In this document: positions 1 through 11,200 of the stretch, one piece after another
Position numbering within the stretch: position 1 is the stretch's first letter
Layout: each line of letters starts with the position of its first letter
Origin: Alisma plantago-aquatica
Lineage: Eukaryota; Streptophyta; Magnoliopsida; Alismatales; Alismataceae
Length of the DNA stretch: 64,000 bases
NCBI GenBank assembly: GCA_963693085.1
Contig: OY856413.1
Location: 473,063,379-473,127,378 of the forward strand
Direction: 5' to 3'
The notes under the pieces: model-generated
The model's input: only the letters and a program-made list of their open reading frames with translations
Database searches by the model: none
Told to the model about the DNA's origin: nothing
Position numbers and translations under genes: made by a program

Positions 1-1438
1 AAAGGAGAAGAAAGCTTTTTGTGAAATGTTTGGTAAATGTTAAGGTGCCACAGGGTTACTCATCCAACATCCGTAGATTGGTATAAATGAAAGATATGAA
101 GTTGATAGGTCTTAAATCTCATGATTGTCACACTCTAATGCAACAAATATTGCCTGTGGCAGTTCGATCTATATTGTCGAAGCATGCAAGGTTTGCAATC
201 ACCAGACTTAATTTGATTCTTTTTCAACAGTCTGTGCAACAAAGTTATTGACCCTGATACTCTCGATAATTTGCAAAGAGAAGTGGTTGTTACCCTATGT
301 CATCTTGAGATGTATTTTCCTCTTTCATTCTTTGATATCATGGTACATCTTGTTGTCCACTTGACTAGGGAAGTGAAAATGTTGGGACCAGTTTTCTTGC
401 ATTGGATGTATCCCTTTGAACGATACATGAGTGTTTTTAAAAGTGATGTTCGAAACCGTTATCGGCCTAAAGGGAGTATTATTGAGGGTTATGTGGTGAG
501 ATAGGTTATGGATTTTTGCAATGACTTTCTCAGTGGTAATGACACTCCTGGTAATGACAAGAATATTGAGGAGCAATTTGGCAAAGGAATTTTGGGATCA
601 CGGGTGAAAGTAATCAGTCGTGATAGTTAGAACAAGGTCACTTGTATATTTTACACAACAGGGACAAAGTGATTGTTTATATCGAGGAACATACCGATTT
701 CATCAAGAGACAATATCCTCGAGCCAATACAATGCGGCTTGCTAGAGAGCATAACAAGACATTTATTAAGTGGTTTGAAGATAAAGTCTTACATCAACTA
801 TCTCAAACACCAGATGATATTACTAAAACTATCAAATGCCTCGCCTTTAAACCAAAATTGAATGTTATGTCTTATGAAGGGTATGACATTAATGGATTCA
901 CATATTACACAACGTGCCAAGATGATAAGAGTGTCGTCCAAAATAGTGGGGTCACCCTTCAAGCGTCAACTATGTTTTTTTGCAAGTGCAAAGGATAAGA
1001 GTCCACGTGAAGCTAAAATGTCATATTACAGTGTCATTGAAGACATATGGGAGTTTGACTACATAGATTTCAGAATTCCACTCTTCAAATGTAATTAGCT
1101 TGATAACACCAAAGGAGTTATAGTGGATGATTTGGGTTTCACCTTAGTGAACTTTGAAAAGATTGGTGAGAAGGGCGAACCATTCATATTGGCTCAGGCA
1201 AAACAAAGTATTTTATATCGATGATCATGCAAATGATAAATGGTCGGTTGTTCTTCATGGTAAAAGATAGTTCATTGAAGATCTCATAGATGAAGAAGAG
1301 TACTATGATAAGTATGATGACTCCAGTCCGTTCTCAGTTGGGTTGCCAACAACAGCAAATATTGAAGCTAATTATGACTTGTATGTGCGCGGAGATCACA
1401 ATGAAAGATTGTTAATTGATAAAAAATCACAATATTAG
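1..1438 (+). pseudogene. CACTA TNP2-type transposase, 3' part (DUF4218 and DUF4216 regions), broken
   Basis: Read in pieces, this matches the end of plant CACTA transposases. A stretch from about 88 (LKSHDCHTLMQQILPVA) leads into the DUF4218 core at 300-500 (LEMYFPLSFFDIMVHL, MYPFERYM, NRYRPKGSI). Then come an EHNKTFIKWF-type segment (642-900), an NGFTYYT and VQNSGVTL segment, and the DUF4216 core (MSYYSVIEDIWEFDYIDF, 1018-1090). The likely end is TAG at 1436-1438. Breaks: a stop near 502, an apparent +1 shift at the T7 run near 972, TAG at 1096 where the family has Trp, and another shift near 1203. The catalytic part lies left of the window. Confidence 0.85.
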
Positions 1439-1478
1439 AGGCATGTTTATATTTTTTAAATGTTTTATTTTTATGAGT

Positions 1479-1644
1479 GTGAACTTTACAACGTGAATTA
1501 CTTTAAAATGTGAATGTAAACTTTACAATGTGAATTACTTTACAATGTGAACTACTTTACAATGTGAATGTGAACTTTACAATGTGAGCTTTACAATGTG
1601 AATTACTTTACAATGTGAACTTTACAATGTGAATGTGAACTTTC
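1479..1644. repeat. Short tandem repeat (ACTTTACAATGTGAA type)
   Basis: About ten imperfect copies of a 15-20-bp unit built on CTTTACAATGTGAA lie between the transposase stop and the start of the next CACTA gene. The stretch is non-coding and ends in TTTCAG just before the ATG at 1647. It could be intergenic or part of a 5' leader. Confidence 0.8.
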
Positions 1645-1646
1645 AG

Positions 1647-3186
1647 ATGGTTGAGCATCCTCCTGATGACCGTGCTGATGATTACCGTGAGGGTGAGGAC
1701 ATCAATGCACCACCTCACAATGTAAGTTTTAAAAATATATCATATATTTATATCTACATGTCCATTTACAGTTATATCCTGTAAGTGTGTTTATTTTGTC
1801 AAATTTTAGGTTGATGATGCACATGTACCCTTTGAAGCACTTGAGGCACTTGATGAGAAGCACCAAAAAGTTGACAAGAGAAGGGACATCACTATGATGA
1901 AGAAGTTAATAGCACAAAGGGGCAATGGACCCAAACTTTTTGTTGATTTTGATAATGTAGGAAATGCAACTGGAGTGAATCACAATTCGTTTGCTTCATA
2001 TCTTGGGTATGTTACTCGTAGCCATTGCGGTTGTAAGATAGATTCTTGGCATAAAGTTCCTAAGGGGAAGAAAGATGTAATATGGAAGGATTTATGCATG
2101 AGTTATTATTAATTTACAATTCTATTTTGTAGATTACTAATTTTTTGGATACTAGTTAATAGCAATTCTATTTTGCATAGTATATTTGAATTGGATGAAA
2201 AGATGCATTGTAAATGCGTGATGCAACATTGTGGGAGAGTCCTAAGGAACTATAGGATAAATCTCACCCGAGAATACATAAAAGAAGGTGATAAAAGGAA
2301 GAAGACAACCACTGAACAGTGGAACTTCCTGGACTAAGAAGAATGGGACACGTTTGTTGCTTCAAGAAAAACTGATGAATTCAAGGTATTAGGCATCACT
2401 CCCAATTTAATTAATATACATTGTATTTACCTATTCAAGATTAACATTTAGTGTTACTAACCAAATTATAAATGTGCATACTAATTAGGCCCTCAATGAG
2501 GTGCAAAAAGCAAGGCGTGCACTGAATGTGCATGACCACACAATGGGTCCAAAGGGGTATGCAGGCTTTCGCCAAAGACTACAGGCTGAGTCTATTGCTC
2601 AGTCTACTGCTACTCAGGAGTCCTCTACTATAGGTTCCAAACCTATGCCTCGCCATGATGTCTATATATTTGGGAGGCAAAATAAGAAGGGAGAAATAAG
2701 GAAGCCCACAACTGCTAAGGTGGCTGTAAAAATGGTAAAATACAACTCTTAGAGCAATCATTCGAATATTGATTATTTTTGGTGTTTACTTAATTACAAA
2801 TTTTTGTTTTGGTGATTAGCGGGAGCTGCACGAGCTGAGGAAACAAGGAAAGTTCATCCCTGAGGGCACAAGGGATGAATTGACAGTTGCTCTGGGTAAC
2901 CCAGAGCATCCTGGATGTGTTAGGGTTGCAGGCGCTGGTGTGGGCATCAAAACGTTCTTTGGGCCATCCCAGCACAAACATGTCCCAAAAGTGGGAATTT
3001 CACAAGAAGAGGTAACCTATTCTTTCTTTATAATGTTATTGTAAAAGAGAATTCAATAATCAGAAGCTAACATTTCTTTTATCCATGTATAGGTAGATAA
3101 GATAGTTGATAGGAAAATTGAAGAAGCAATGAGCAAGTGGCAGGCATCTCTGTCTGTCACTCAGTAGACAGTACCAATGGCATCCC
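1647..3186 (+). pseudogene. CACTA Transposase_24 (Ptta/En/Spm-type) gene, exons before the nested insertion
   Basis: This is the second CACTA gene. Exons can be traced by frame and GT-AG borders: 1647-1721, 1810 to about 2112 (donor unclear), about 2181-2385, 2489-2734, 2820-3011 and 3093 onward. Introns 1722-1809, 2386-2488, 2735-2819 and 3012-3092 all keep phase 0. The Transposase_24-like core includes NYRINLTREYIKEG, RRALNVHDHTMGPKGYAGFR and HDVYIFGRQNKKGEIRKPT, followed by LGNPEHPGCVRVAGAGVG. Stops interrupt it after NFLD near 2335 and at 3165-3167 (TAG). The gene continues at 15146 after the LTR insertion, in the same frame once the element and one TSD copy are discounted. The product is probably a DNA-binding transposase accessory protein. 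Confidence 0.85.
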
Positions 3187-5017
3187 TGATAACACCAAAT
3201 TTTGTGATGTTTTTGGCCCTTAATTCATTATCAAATCTGCCCTTTTTAACTGTTTTCCTCTCCTTTTTGTCATGTTTTTGCATAAACAGGCCACGCTACG
3301 CTCTTAACTCAATATTATCATCTTTTACAGAGTTTTCCTCGATTTTTAACTCATTTATCAGCAAAAAGGCCCGTCCCAACCCACAAACGTGTTCCACCTG
3401 CATCGGCCTTCTTACCAACCAGCCGGCCGATACGCTCACTGCCCGACACAGGGAAACACGATACACTACTACGCGATACGAGGGTGCCGCGCAAAGAAGG
3501 AGCAGACGAGCGATACGCCATTTACCCGACAGGGAGCCGGACTAGCCACGACTGTTGAAGCGTGTCGTGCAATACAGGCCACCCACTGGCAGGTGCCACT
3601 CATCACGATGACTGACACACTTACAGCCTGACATCCTTGTGCCGGGCAATACGCATATCAGGCATCCCCAAATCGCGATGATGGAGCTGATGAAGGACAC
3701 GTGGTGTCTGGAGAACCATAACTTCCCCCAACCGCTGCCTATAAATAGCAACTACATGACTCTGATGGGCTGGGTCGGAATCTTTCGAAAGCCAACTTGG
3801 GAAAGCATCTGGAGCTTGTGTGTCGTGCCTCAGAAGTGTACCGGGCGATACTAGGTGAGCACTTCCCCGACCCGAGAGGGAGGGAACGTTTCACTTAGGA
3901 TGGGCCTCGGGCACCGCTGTAGACCGATATCGGCCAACAAGGACACCTGATATGAGTACCCGATACCCTCAGCAAAACTCTGGCCCGACACGATACCCAG
4001 CCCGATACGCATCACCAGTCACGGTGTGTAGCCGAAGAGGGTGCCGCCCGACACGATCGTATCGGGCATGAGCGCCCCGCACGATACATCCGCCCATCAT
4101 GATCGTGTCGCCCGGGAGGGTGTGCCACCCGACACGGGCGTATCGGGAAAGGCTCCCGCCTGGTATCGGGCTGGAGGGATCTTGGGGATCTGCTACTGCC
4201 TGTCGCCCTTCTAAATCAAGAAGGCAACATTTATCTTTACTTATTTCAGTCATTTACTTTCTTTACTTATGCAATGTAATCAGACCCTTTTATGCTAATG
4301 GAATTAGAAGAGTTTTAATTATCTGCTACTTTATGTTTGGTCCCTTTTGTTGGAGGATTGTTTTGTTTAGCATCCGAACTCTAGCTTGTATGCTTGGATC
4401 ACGCTTCGACTAGCTACTGAATCGTGTTTTCCCGTTGCAGCACCCTCGAGAGAGGTGTTGTGGCTCTAGTGTTTGATCTGATAGAGGAGTAGGAGAGTGC
4501 CCATGATCGGAGTTGCTTTAGTAACCTTTCCACTCTAACTTAAGACCAGCAACATCGAGAGAGGTGTTGATACTTAGTTAGAGGTACCCGCTTCGAGAGA
4601 AGGGGTACATGATGTTTCTGCTGCTGCTTGTTTTACCGAAGCTTTCTCCTATGTTCCTTACTAAAAGCAATAGTGTCATCCTCTCTGTTTCTGTTGCGCA
4701 AAAACCCTAAAAACTGATAAACCTGTAAAACCTTAATTTACCTTGTAGCTCCAGTTGGAGATAGTTTTCTTTTATTTTTATCGATCTTAGCCTGTTGTTC
4801 CCTTGGGGATCTTTATCATCTCCTTACCCATACCGGAGTGTAATGTATCGATTCCGCGTTCGCCAACACTACCACCCTTGTCCCTGTGTTCGACCCTGTC
4901 TATCTACTTTGACCCCATAATAAAGTTGTGGGGGCCTAGAAGGTTTCAGGTTATAAATTTAAAAGTCCGACTACTTCAAGTCTGCTCCCTTTTCAGACGT
5001 GCGATTTAGGTCGGTCA
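3187..5017 (+). repeat. 5' LTR of the Athila-like element
   Basis: 1831 bp, TG...CA, highly similar along its whole length to 13311-15140. A TATAAATA box is at 3740-3747. The stretches 3430-3660 and 3850-4200 are dense in the words CGATAC, TATCGGGC, GTGTCGGGC and GCCCGACAC. Short open frames here are accidental and recur in the 3' copy. Confidence 0.92.
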
Positions 5018-5023
5018 ACTTTT

Positions 5024-5041
5024 TGGCGCCGTTGTCAGGGA
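5024..5041 (+). other. Primer binding site, tRNA-Asp type
   Basis: TGGCGCCGTTGTCAGGGA starts six bases inside the LTR end. It matches the complement of the plant tRNA-Asp 3' end (TGGCGCCGTTGCCGGGGA) at 16 of 18 positions. This primer choice is typical of Athila elements. Confidence 0.88.
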
Positions 5042-5264
5042 CAAGGCATAACGTTACTGTTGACGAACCCGAATCCACTAACTACACTCCAGTGCCTCAA
5101 GCTTAGAAATGAGCTTGACATCACTCTCTTTTTCCTTTTTTTATATTTTTACCTGAAATGAGTAATTCGTATTATTAATACAGGTTTTCTAACTTGATTT
5201 TACGTTCTATTCAGGTACTCAGAAGGGAGGCGTTCTACTCAATTAAGCACCGACATCACCAGAC

Positions 5265-6930
5265 ATGCTGCCTCGCATTGAACAACCTCTTTCAGAAGGT
5301 GAGCGACACGCGAGAGCTAGACCTCACTCACCTTCGCTTGAAGACAATGACCGCTATGACGGCAATCATCAACATGAAGATCCTGAAACAGAACAGTTCG
5401 AGGATGACCGTCGCCGGGAGAGACGTCGTCATCACTGGAGGCGTAGAAGGAATCAAAATAATCAGGATTAGAACTAGGGAGACCGTGACAGTGACGATTC
5501 CAATGAAGAAGAAAAAGACCTTAAGGGAGTTAGCTACCACCAAGGCTAATAATTCCAAATAGCCTGTTATCATCCCGAGATTCAACGCAACCAACTTTGA
5601 GCTCAAACCATCCGTCATCTCTATGATCCAGAACAAGAGCTTTAGAGGGAGTTCGAAGAATGATAATCCCTATCACCATTTAGATGCTACTAAAAACATC
5701 TATGACACCATCAAAATGCGGGGAGTCCCACAGGAGGTGATTTATTGCAAGGGTTTCATCTTTTCTTTGGAAGATAAGGCTCTATCCTGGTACCTGGGGC
5801 TACCACACCAAGCTCTTAATGGATGGAGTGCACTGGTGGATGCCTTTGTAAACAAGTTTTATCCTACCGAGAAAACTTTCCGGAATAGACAAAGGATCAC
5901 ATCTTTCATGCAAAAGCCAAACGAGAATCTACATGATGCCTGGGAACGATATCAAGAATATCAGAAGGACTGCCCTCATCACAACTATAAGAAGGGTTTC
6001 TTGATAACTACCTTCTATAATGGTCTAACCCCTAAGGAAAGGGTTTCGCTGAATGCAGCAGCAGGCAGTGACTTTCTGGGGAAGAAGCCTAGCAGATCCG
6101 AAAATATCATCAAGAACATGGACGAGTTGCAAGCTGGAACTGACTACGATAGATCAGACAGGGGACAGGCTAAGAAGGCCAGTGAAGGACCTTCATTTGA
6201 ATCCAAGGCTCTGGAAACTATAACCTCTCAGATCCAGAGGATAGCCACTGATGTCAAACAGCTGAAAGAATCAAGTGGAAAGGGGAAGAAACAAGTCAAA
6301 AAGGTCATGAAATGTGTCACTTGTGGAGAAGGTGGACACAGGGTAGATAACTGTATCTACACCCCACCTGACGAGTCGAGCGAAAGTGAATCCAAGGATG
6401 AGGAGATTGAGAACGTCTCTTTCGTTAATTTCAAGAGGCCAGATCATCCTAGTTTTAGTTATGGGAACAAGGATGCGGCTGAAAACTCACATCAGCTGCA
6501 TAACCCCACCAAGCAACCCTAAGTTTTGGAGAAAAGAGGAGGATAATGTCAATTCACCAGAACCACTTCTTTCCAGTCAAACAAGGCAAATTTCTAAAGA
6601 CAAGGAAAGTACCAAGATCGCCAAGCGACGAACACTAGTCAAGGTCAAAGTCAAGCCAAGGAGCAAGGTCAAGACAAGGTTTCGAACCAACCAGACTTAG
6701 TTGGCCAGTTGTTCGATTTTGTAAAAAAACAAGATTCCATCAATAACCAACTGGCGTAGAGTGCACTTTCAAATTCAAGAGTTCTGAATACAATGCAGGT
6801 CCAGATGGTGGATATGCAGACGCATCAACGTCAAATTGATCAGCAGTTGGCCCAGATGGCCGAATTGATAAAGAATCCCTCGGGTAAAATACCCTCCAAC
6901 ACCGAATCTGCCAAAATGGTAGGGTTGTGA
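5265..6930 (+). pseudogene. gag: Athila-type gag, frameshifted
   Basis: The capsid/nucleocapsid polyprotein of the element. A likely start is ATG 5265 (MLPRIEQPLSEGER), with an Arg/Asp-rich N-terminus. After a frameshift near 5470-5560 and a TAG at 5560, the Athila hallmark IPRFNATNFELKPSVISMIQ appears. The Retrotrans_gag core (5690-6060) has ALSWYLGLP, WSALVDAFVNKFYP, WERYQEYQKDCPHH and TFYNGL. A CCHC knuckle (CVTCGEGGHRVDNC) lies at about 6310-6350. A second shift near 6523 leads to a Gln-rich tail (QMVDMQTHQRQIDQQLAQM) and GKIPSNTE. In intact relatives this position leads into pol, but here the frame ends at 6930. Confidence 0.87.
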
Positions 6931-7309
6931 TCAAGAAGGACAGAGATCAACTTGCAAGATATGGATACTACTGGAGGCAAAAAGTGAAGGACCTGGAGCT
7001 GCTGAGTGACGCAAACTACAACGCTCCACGGGAGGCAGCCCGAGCTTTTATTTTTCCTAGAATAGGATGTTATTTACATTCTTGCAAAAAAAACACTATG
7101 AACATTTGGACTGTAATAAGGACCGAGTCAGTGCATGTGTCACGTGCGCTGACTCTTCTGTTTTATGGGCCACCGTTCTATTTTATGAGAATTGATGAGT
7201 AATACTATCTGAGGTTGGGAACTTAACCTTAGGCCAATGATGTTTTACCCATCAATTGCTTTTTTCTTCACTTTGTTTTTGGTTTTTCTTATCTAGAATT
7301 TCGTTCTGA
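6931..7309. other. Non-coding stretch where pol is missing
   Basis: No protease, RT or integrase motif is visible on either strand. The GKIPSNTE tail of gag is followed directly by about 380 bp of unrecognised sequence and then the motif-dense zone. This marks the site of a pol deletion, or the junction of a non-autonomous variant. Confidence 0.7.
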
Positions 7310-8160
7310 AGACATCGTATCGGGAAGCAACTCAGCCGGCGCGCAGAACATGCTCATATCGGGCGACGGTATATCAGGCATCGCATAAGCCATGTCGGAT
7401 GACACACCCGGGCGGCGAGCACCCGTGTCGGGCAAGATGAGTATTGGGACCGCTCGTCTCGAGAATGACGTTTCTCAAAGGCCGACATACGTCCCGATTT
7501 ACCCGTTTTACCCCCGGTTGGGATTGCTATATATAGTACGGAGGTTTTACCGTGTTGGGCTACTGCATTTACTCTTCTAGCTACCCGTATCGTGCAGTAA
7601 TTTCTCCCTTTGCTCGTGTGTCGTCCAGCTAACTTTTGCTCTCATGTCGCGCAAGGTAGCTTCAGATAGCAAAGGTATAGCCCGATAGCCTGCTTGCCCG
7701 ATGCGAACTTCATATCGCGCACAGCGTGTCGGGATGACGACTTTGGTTGATTTCCTTGTATCGCCCGACACAGGTGTTGCGCAACACGTCTTTAGCACGC
7801 GCTTGCCTGATACCTTATATTGGGCGATAACCTTGTCTCCCATCCTTGTGCTGCCTCGCTTGTTCTTGTTGTCGGGCGACACATTTTTCTATCGGGGAAG
7901 ACCCTATCAGTGCTTTGTTTCACGCGACTGTATCGCCCGACACACCCGTGTCGGGCAACGGGTATGACGCGCAGCTTTTCTCTGTATCAACCATCTTTGT
8001 ATCGCCTAGATGTTATTTTGATGGATGACACCCGGACCTCGTATCGGGCAAGCACCATATCGCCTAGTGTTGAAGCCCGATACGGTGGTGTCGGGTAGAT
8101 TTTGTATCAGGCCAATTTTTATCGTGCAATCAGTTTTCTCTTAAAAGCCGGTATCGATTT
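7310..8160 (+). promoter_or_regulatory. Motif-dense non-coding zone with TATA box upstream of the accessory ORF
   Basis: About 25 occurrences or near-occurrences of TATCGGGC, GTGTCGGGC, TATCGCCC, GCCCGACAC and CCCGATAC in both orientations lie in 850 bp, e.g. GCCCGACACACCCGTGTCGG around 7936. The same words crowd both LTRs. A TATA-like CTATATATAGTA is at 7527-7538, followed by a pyrimidine-rich stretch. The placement directly before the accessory ORF (ATG 8226) suggests an internal promoter or protein-binding array; this function is inferred. Confidence 0.55.
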
Positions 8161-8225
8161 TAAGTTTTGCCTACCTAATATAGGAACATTTAAATGATCA
8201 ATGAACTTGTTTAATGATAATAGAT

Positions 8226-11200
8226 ATGGCCTGTACAAAGCAAACTGTCGTTCGAGTTGATGAACACGACAGAAGAATCGACACTGAGGCCGCAGCTGAA
8301 GCAACAACGGTCGGGCAGAAATGCCTGAATCCCGAGGTAGCTGGGCCATCAACCACTGAGAAGAGAGCAAGGACGGAACCAGTAACGGCTCCAGCAACAG
8401 CTTCAACCACAGTGGCAGAACCCCTGGATCACACACCAAGAAGGTTCGTGCCAAGAGATAACAAGCATGGACGCCGATACTCCGAACTGGCAACTAAAAT
8501 CTACAGGCCGAGCAGATTCTGCCACCAGTCTTCCTTCCTTCAATTGGGTATTTTCAAAAGACTGGAGAATGTCCTCGCCACAGCAGGACTGAGGAAGATC
8601 TGCCTCAGCCACTCCGCCTCCTACACCAAACTCACCAGGGAGTTCATGTCGTCTCTCCGCCAAGTGAAGAATACAGCTGAGGACGTTGAAGAATATGACA
8701 GAGCAGACAGACTGTAGGTGCGGCTGTACAACTCGGAGCACGTCATCTCTGAAAAGCTGCTTAACGAGATCTTCTCTTCCAGCGAGGAGGAGAAGAAACT
8801 GTTGAATAACGGTGAAAGGATCACCGAAGGAGACGGGTTCAACCCCATGGAGCTTTGGAGGAGGCTGACCGGCGAGTCATCATACAAGCCGGGAAGCAAG
8901 GTGGTGGCGGTGCACTCCTGTTTCTGGAGGATAGTGCACAAGCTGGTAGCATTCCTGCTCTTCAGCAAAAATGAGTCCAACAACATCTACACCGAAGAAC
9001 TCCACCTAATGTGGCACATGATGGAGGGCAAGGTGATAAATCTGGGGTGTTTCTTGCTGAATAGGCTGCACCCGATAAAGGATGCCACCAAGGAATATTG
9101 CATGGGTGGCATCATCAATCTGATCGTGGTTGGGTTAGGATAATCGAGGGAACCACTGAGTCTTTCAAGGACTAGGGGCGATGAGTTGATCGACCTCAAG
9201 TTCCTCATGAGGGCCGGCATCATAACGAAGGAGGGGAGAAGCTACTTCTATAAGTTTGCAAGGACAAACACCCTCCTTCCACTCCCTCACTGTGCCGCCT
9301 ATGACGTAGAAAAGCTGGTCTTCACCACAGCAGAAATCGAAGCTGAGGCAGTAGAAGCAGCTTACGCTGCCACCACCAAAATTCAAGAGAGGGCGGCCAT
9401 GAGAGGAGAATCAATCCCTCTCGAACCAAGGCAGGACAAAATCTCAACGACCTTTGTCGAGCCAGTCGCCACTCCAGATCCACCGACGATAGTAGTTGAT
9501 AGAGTTGTCGTCACTCCTACTATACCAGCCACAATCACGACAACACCTACTATGGATGAAGAAGAACCAGCGATCATTGAGGTCGCCGAGACAACCACGG
9601 GAGATGCCGCGGAAGAGACAGCCGCAGCCCCTGAAACTTTTGTAGTGCATGTGGTGGCAGGAGAAGAGGTGCAACTGAACACCAGTAACGGGATGTTCGC
9701 CGACATCCTGGAGATGGAGCTCAGAGACGCACGACTCACTCCAATGCCGCCGCCAGTGTCTCCTATGATGGTTGCAGAGGAGGTCATCGTAAGTAGAGAG
9801 GTGGAGCAGCGCCCACCCACATCGCGTCCTTCTCCACCACCACAAGAAGGCGAGGCAGAGACAGCCGCTAAAGCGCTGACGCCTAACCCAGCAACATCCA
9901 CCTCACGGACGATCGAGATAGGTTCTACCTCGTCGGGTAGACCCTCGTGCGAGAGGAGTATCGCGAGAATGAGAGGGAGATCTGCAGGAGCCCCTTCGTC
10001 TCTCGGGAAAATGCCAGGGCACGAACTCGACCACTTGTGGGAGGTAACAGAAAGTCACCGACTACATTTACTTATCTAACCTGCAAGTTTTCATTTTTCC
10101 AGCAGAGGCTGAATAGCCAGGAACGAGAACTGCTGACTCTAGTTGGCCTTCCCGGCCAACTAGAGGCACTCAATGCCACGCTTCAGCAGGCCCTCCAGCA
10201 CCTTGATGTGATCGAGGAGAGGCTAAATAGGGAAGATGACCATCAGTGCCCAAGGCAGCCGAGAAGGTCTTCGTCGCCTCCTGGCTCAGGCTCTCAACCT
10301 TCCTCGTCAGCAACCTCCTCAAGATCATCATCCTCTTCCTCCTCCAGCGGGCCATCCCCAATGCCTGAGGAAGGGATGCCACAAAGATCGGCCAACAGAG
10401 CTCCAGCAGGACAGGAGAGCTCCTGCAGTCTGGAAGAAACAGCTCCCTCAGTCCCCCTGGACGAAGCTGAAGATGACAACGAAGACATCAGCGTCAGGGA
10501 GGACTCTTCTGATGAATTAGAGGGAGGGGGGAAATATGTGCCTCTAACGAAAGACACCCCCCAGAGGAAGATGCTCGACGACAGATGCGTCTCTGTGCCG
10601 TCAGAGCTACCTTCTTTCGAGATGGCCGACTTCGATAGAAGGGTCATTGGCTACATGTCAATCAGAGACCAGAAATTGCTAAACAAGGTCCTAAGGTCGC
10701 AGGCAGATGAAGAAGACGTCGTCTGGAGCGACGACTACTTCTCCGTACGACGGGGAGCACTCAGAAGCATTTTCTGCTCATCGGTCGTCGTCGGCAAGAA
10801 GCTGTTCAGGGTCCTAGAAGGTGCAATAATGGAGAATATTAGCACCGAGATAGGTCGGAGAACAATATACAACGCCACCCCGACCTTGGCAAGAAGGTTG
10901 ATGATGGGAGTACCAGACTCCATCGCGGTGGCCAACATGTTGTGACACATCGAAGAGCATAACACAAACATCATGTTGGCCCCGTACAAGCACCGCAACG
11001 TATGGTTCCTCTGTGTGGCAGACCTCAGGAACCATGACGTCCAGCTGCTTAGCTGCAGCAACAACGAGGTGCCACACTCCGAGCTTATTTTCAGTCGCCC
11101 AGAGGACAAACATTTGAGGCTTCTACCGCTGCGTCTTCTACGAGCCATCAAGTAAGGAGTCAAACGTCACAGTGGTGTTTGGAACTTCTTCTCTATCAGA

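Noticed and set aside
3177..4413. Open frames of 100-120 residues rich in Arg and Pro
   Set aside because: They lie in the LTR and recur at 13277-14424 in the 3' LTR. They arise from the GC-rich CGATAC/CCCGACAC motif zone.
9383..9901. 172-residue minus-strand frame and its neighbours
   Set aside because: They are antisense shadows of the Pro/Thr/Glu-rich linker of the accessory ORF, which has the family match and matching upstream and downstream frame.
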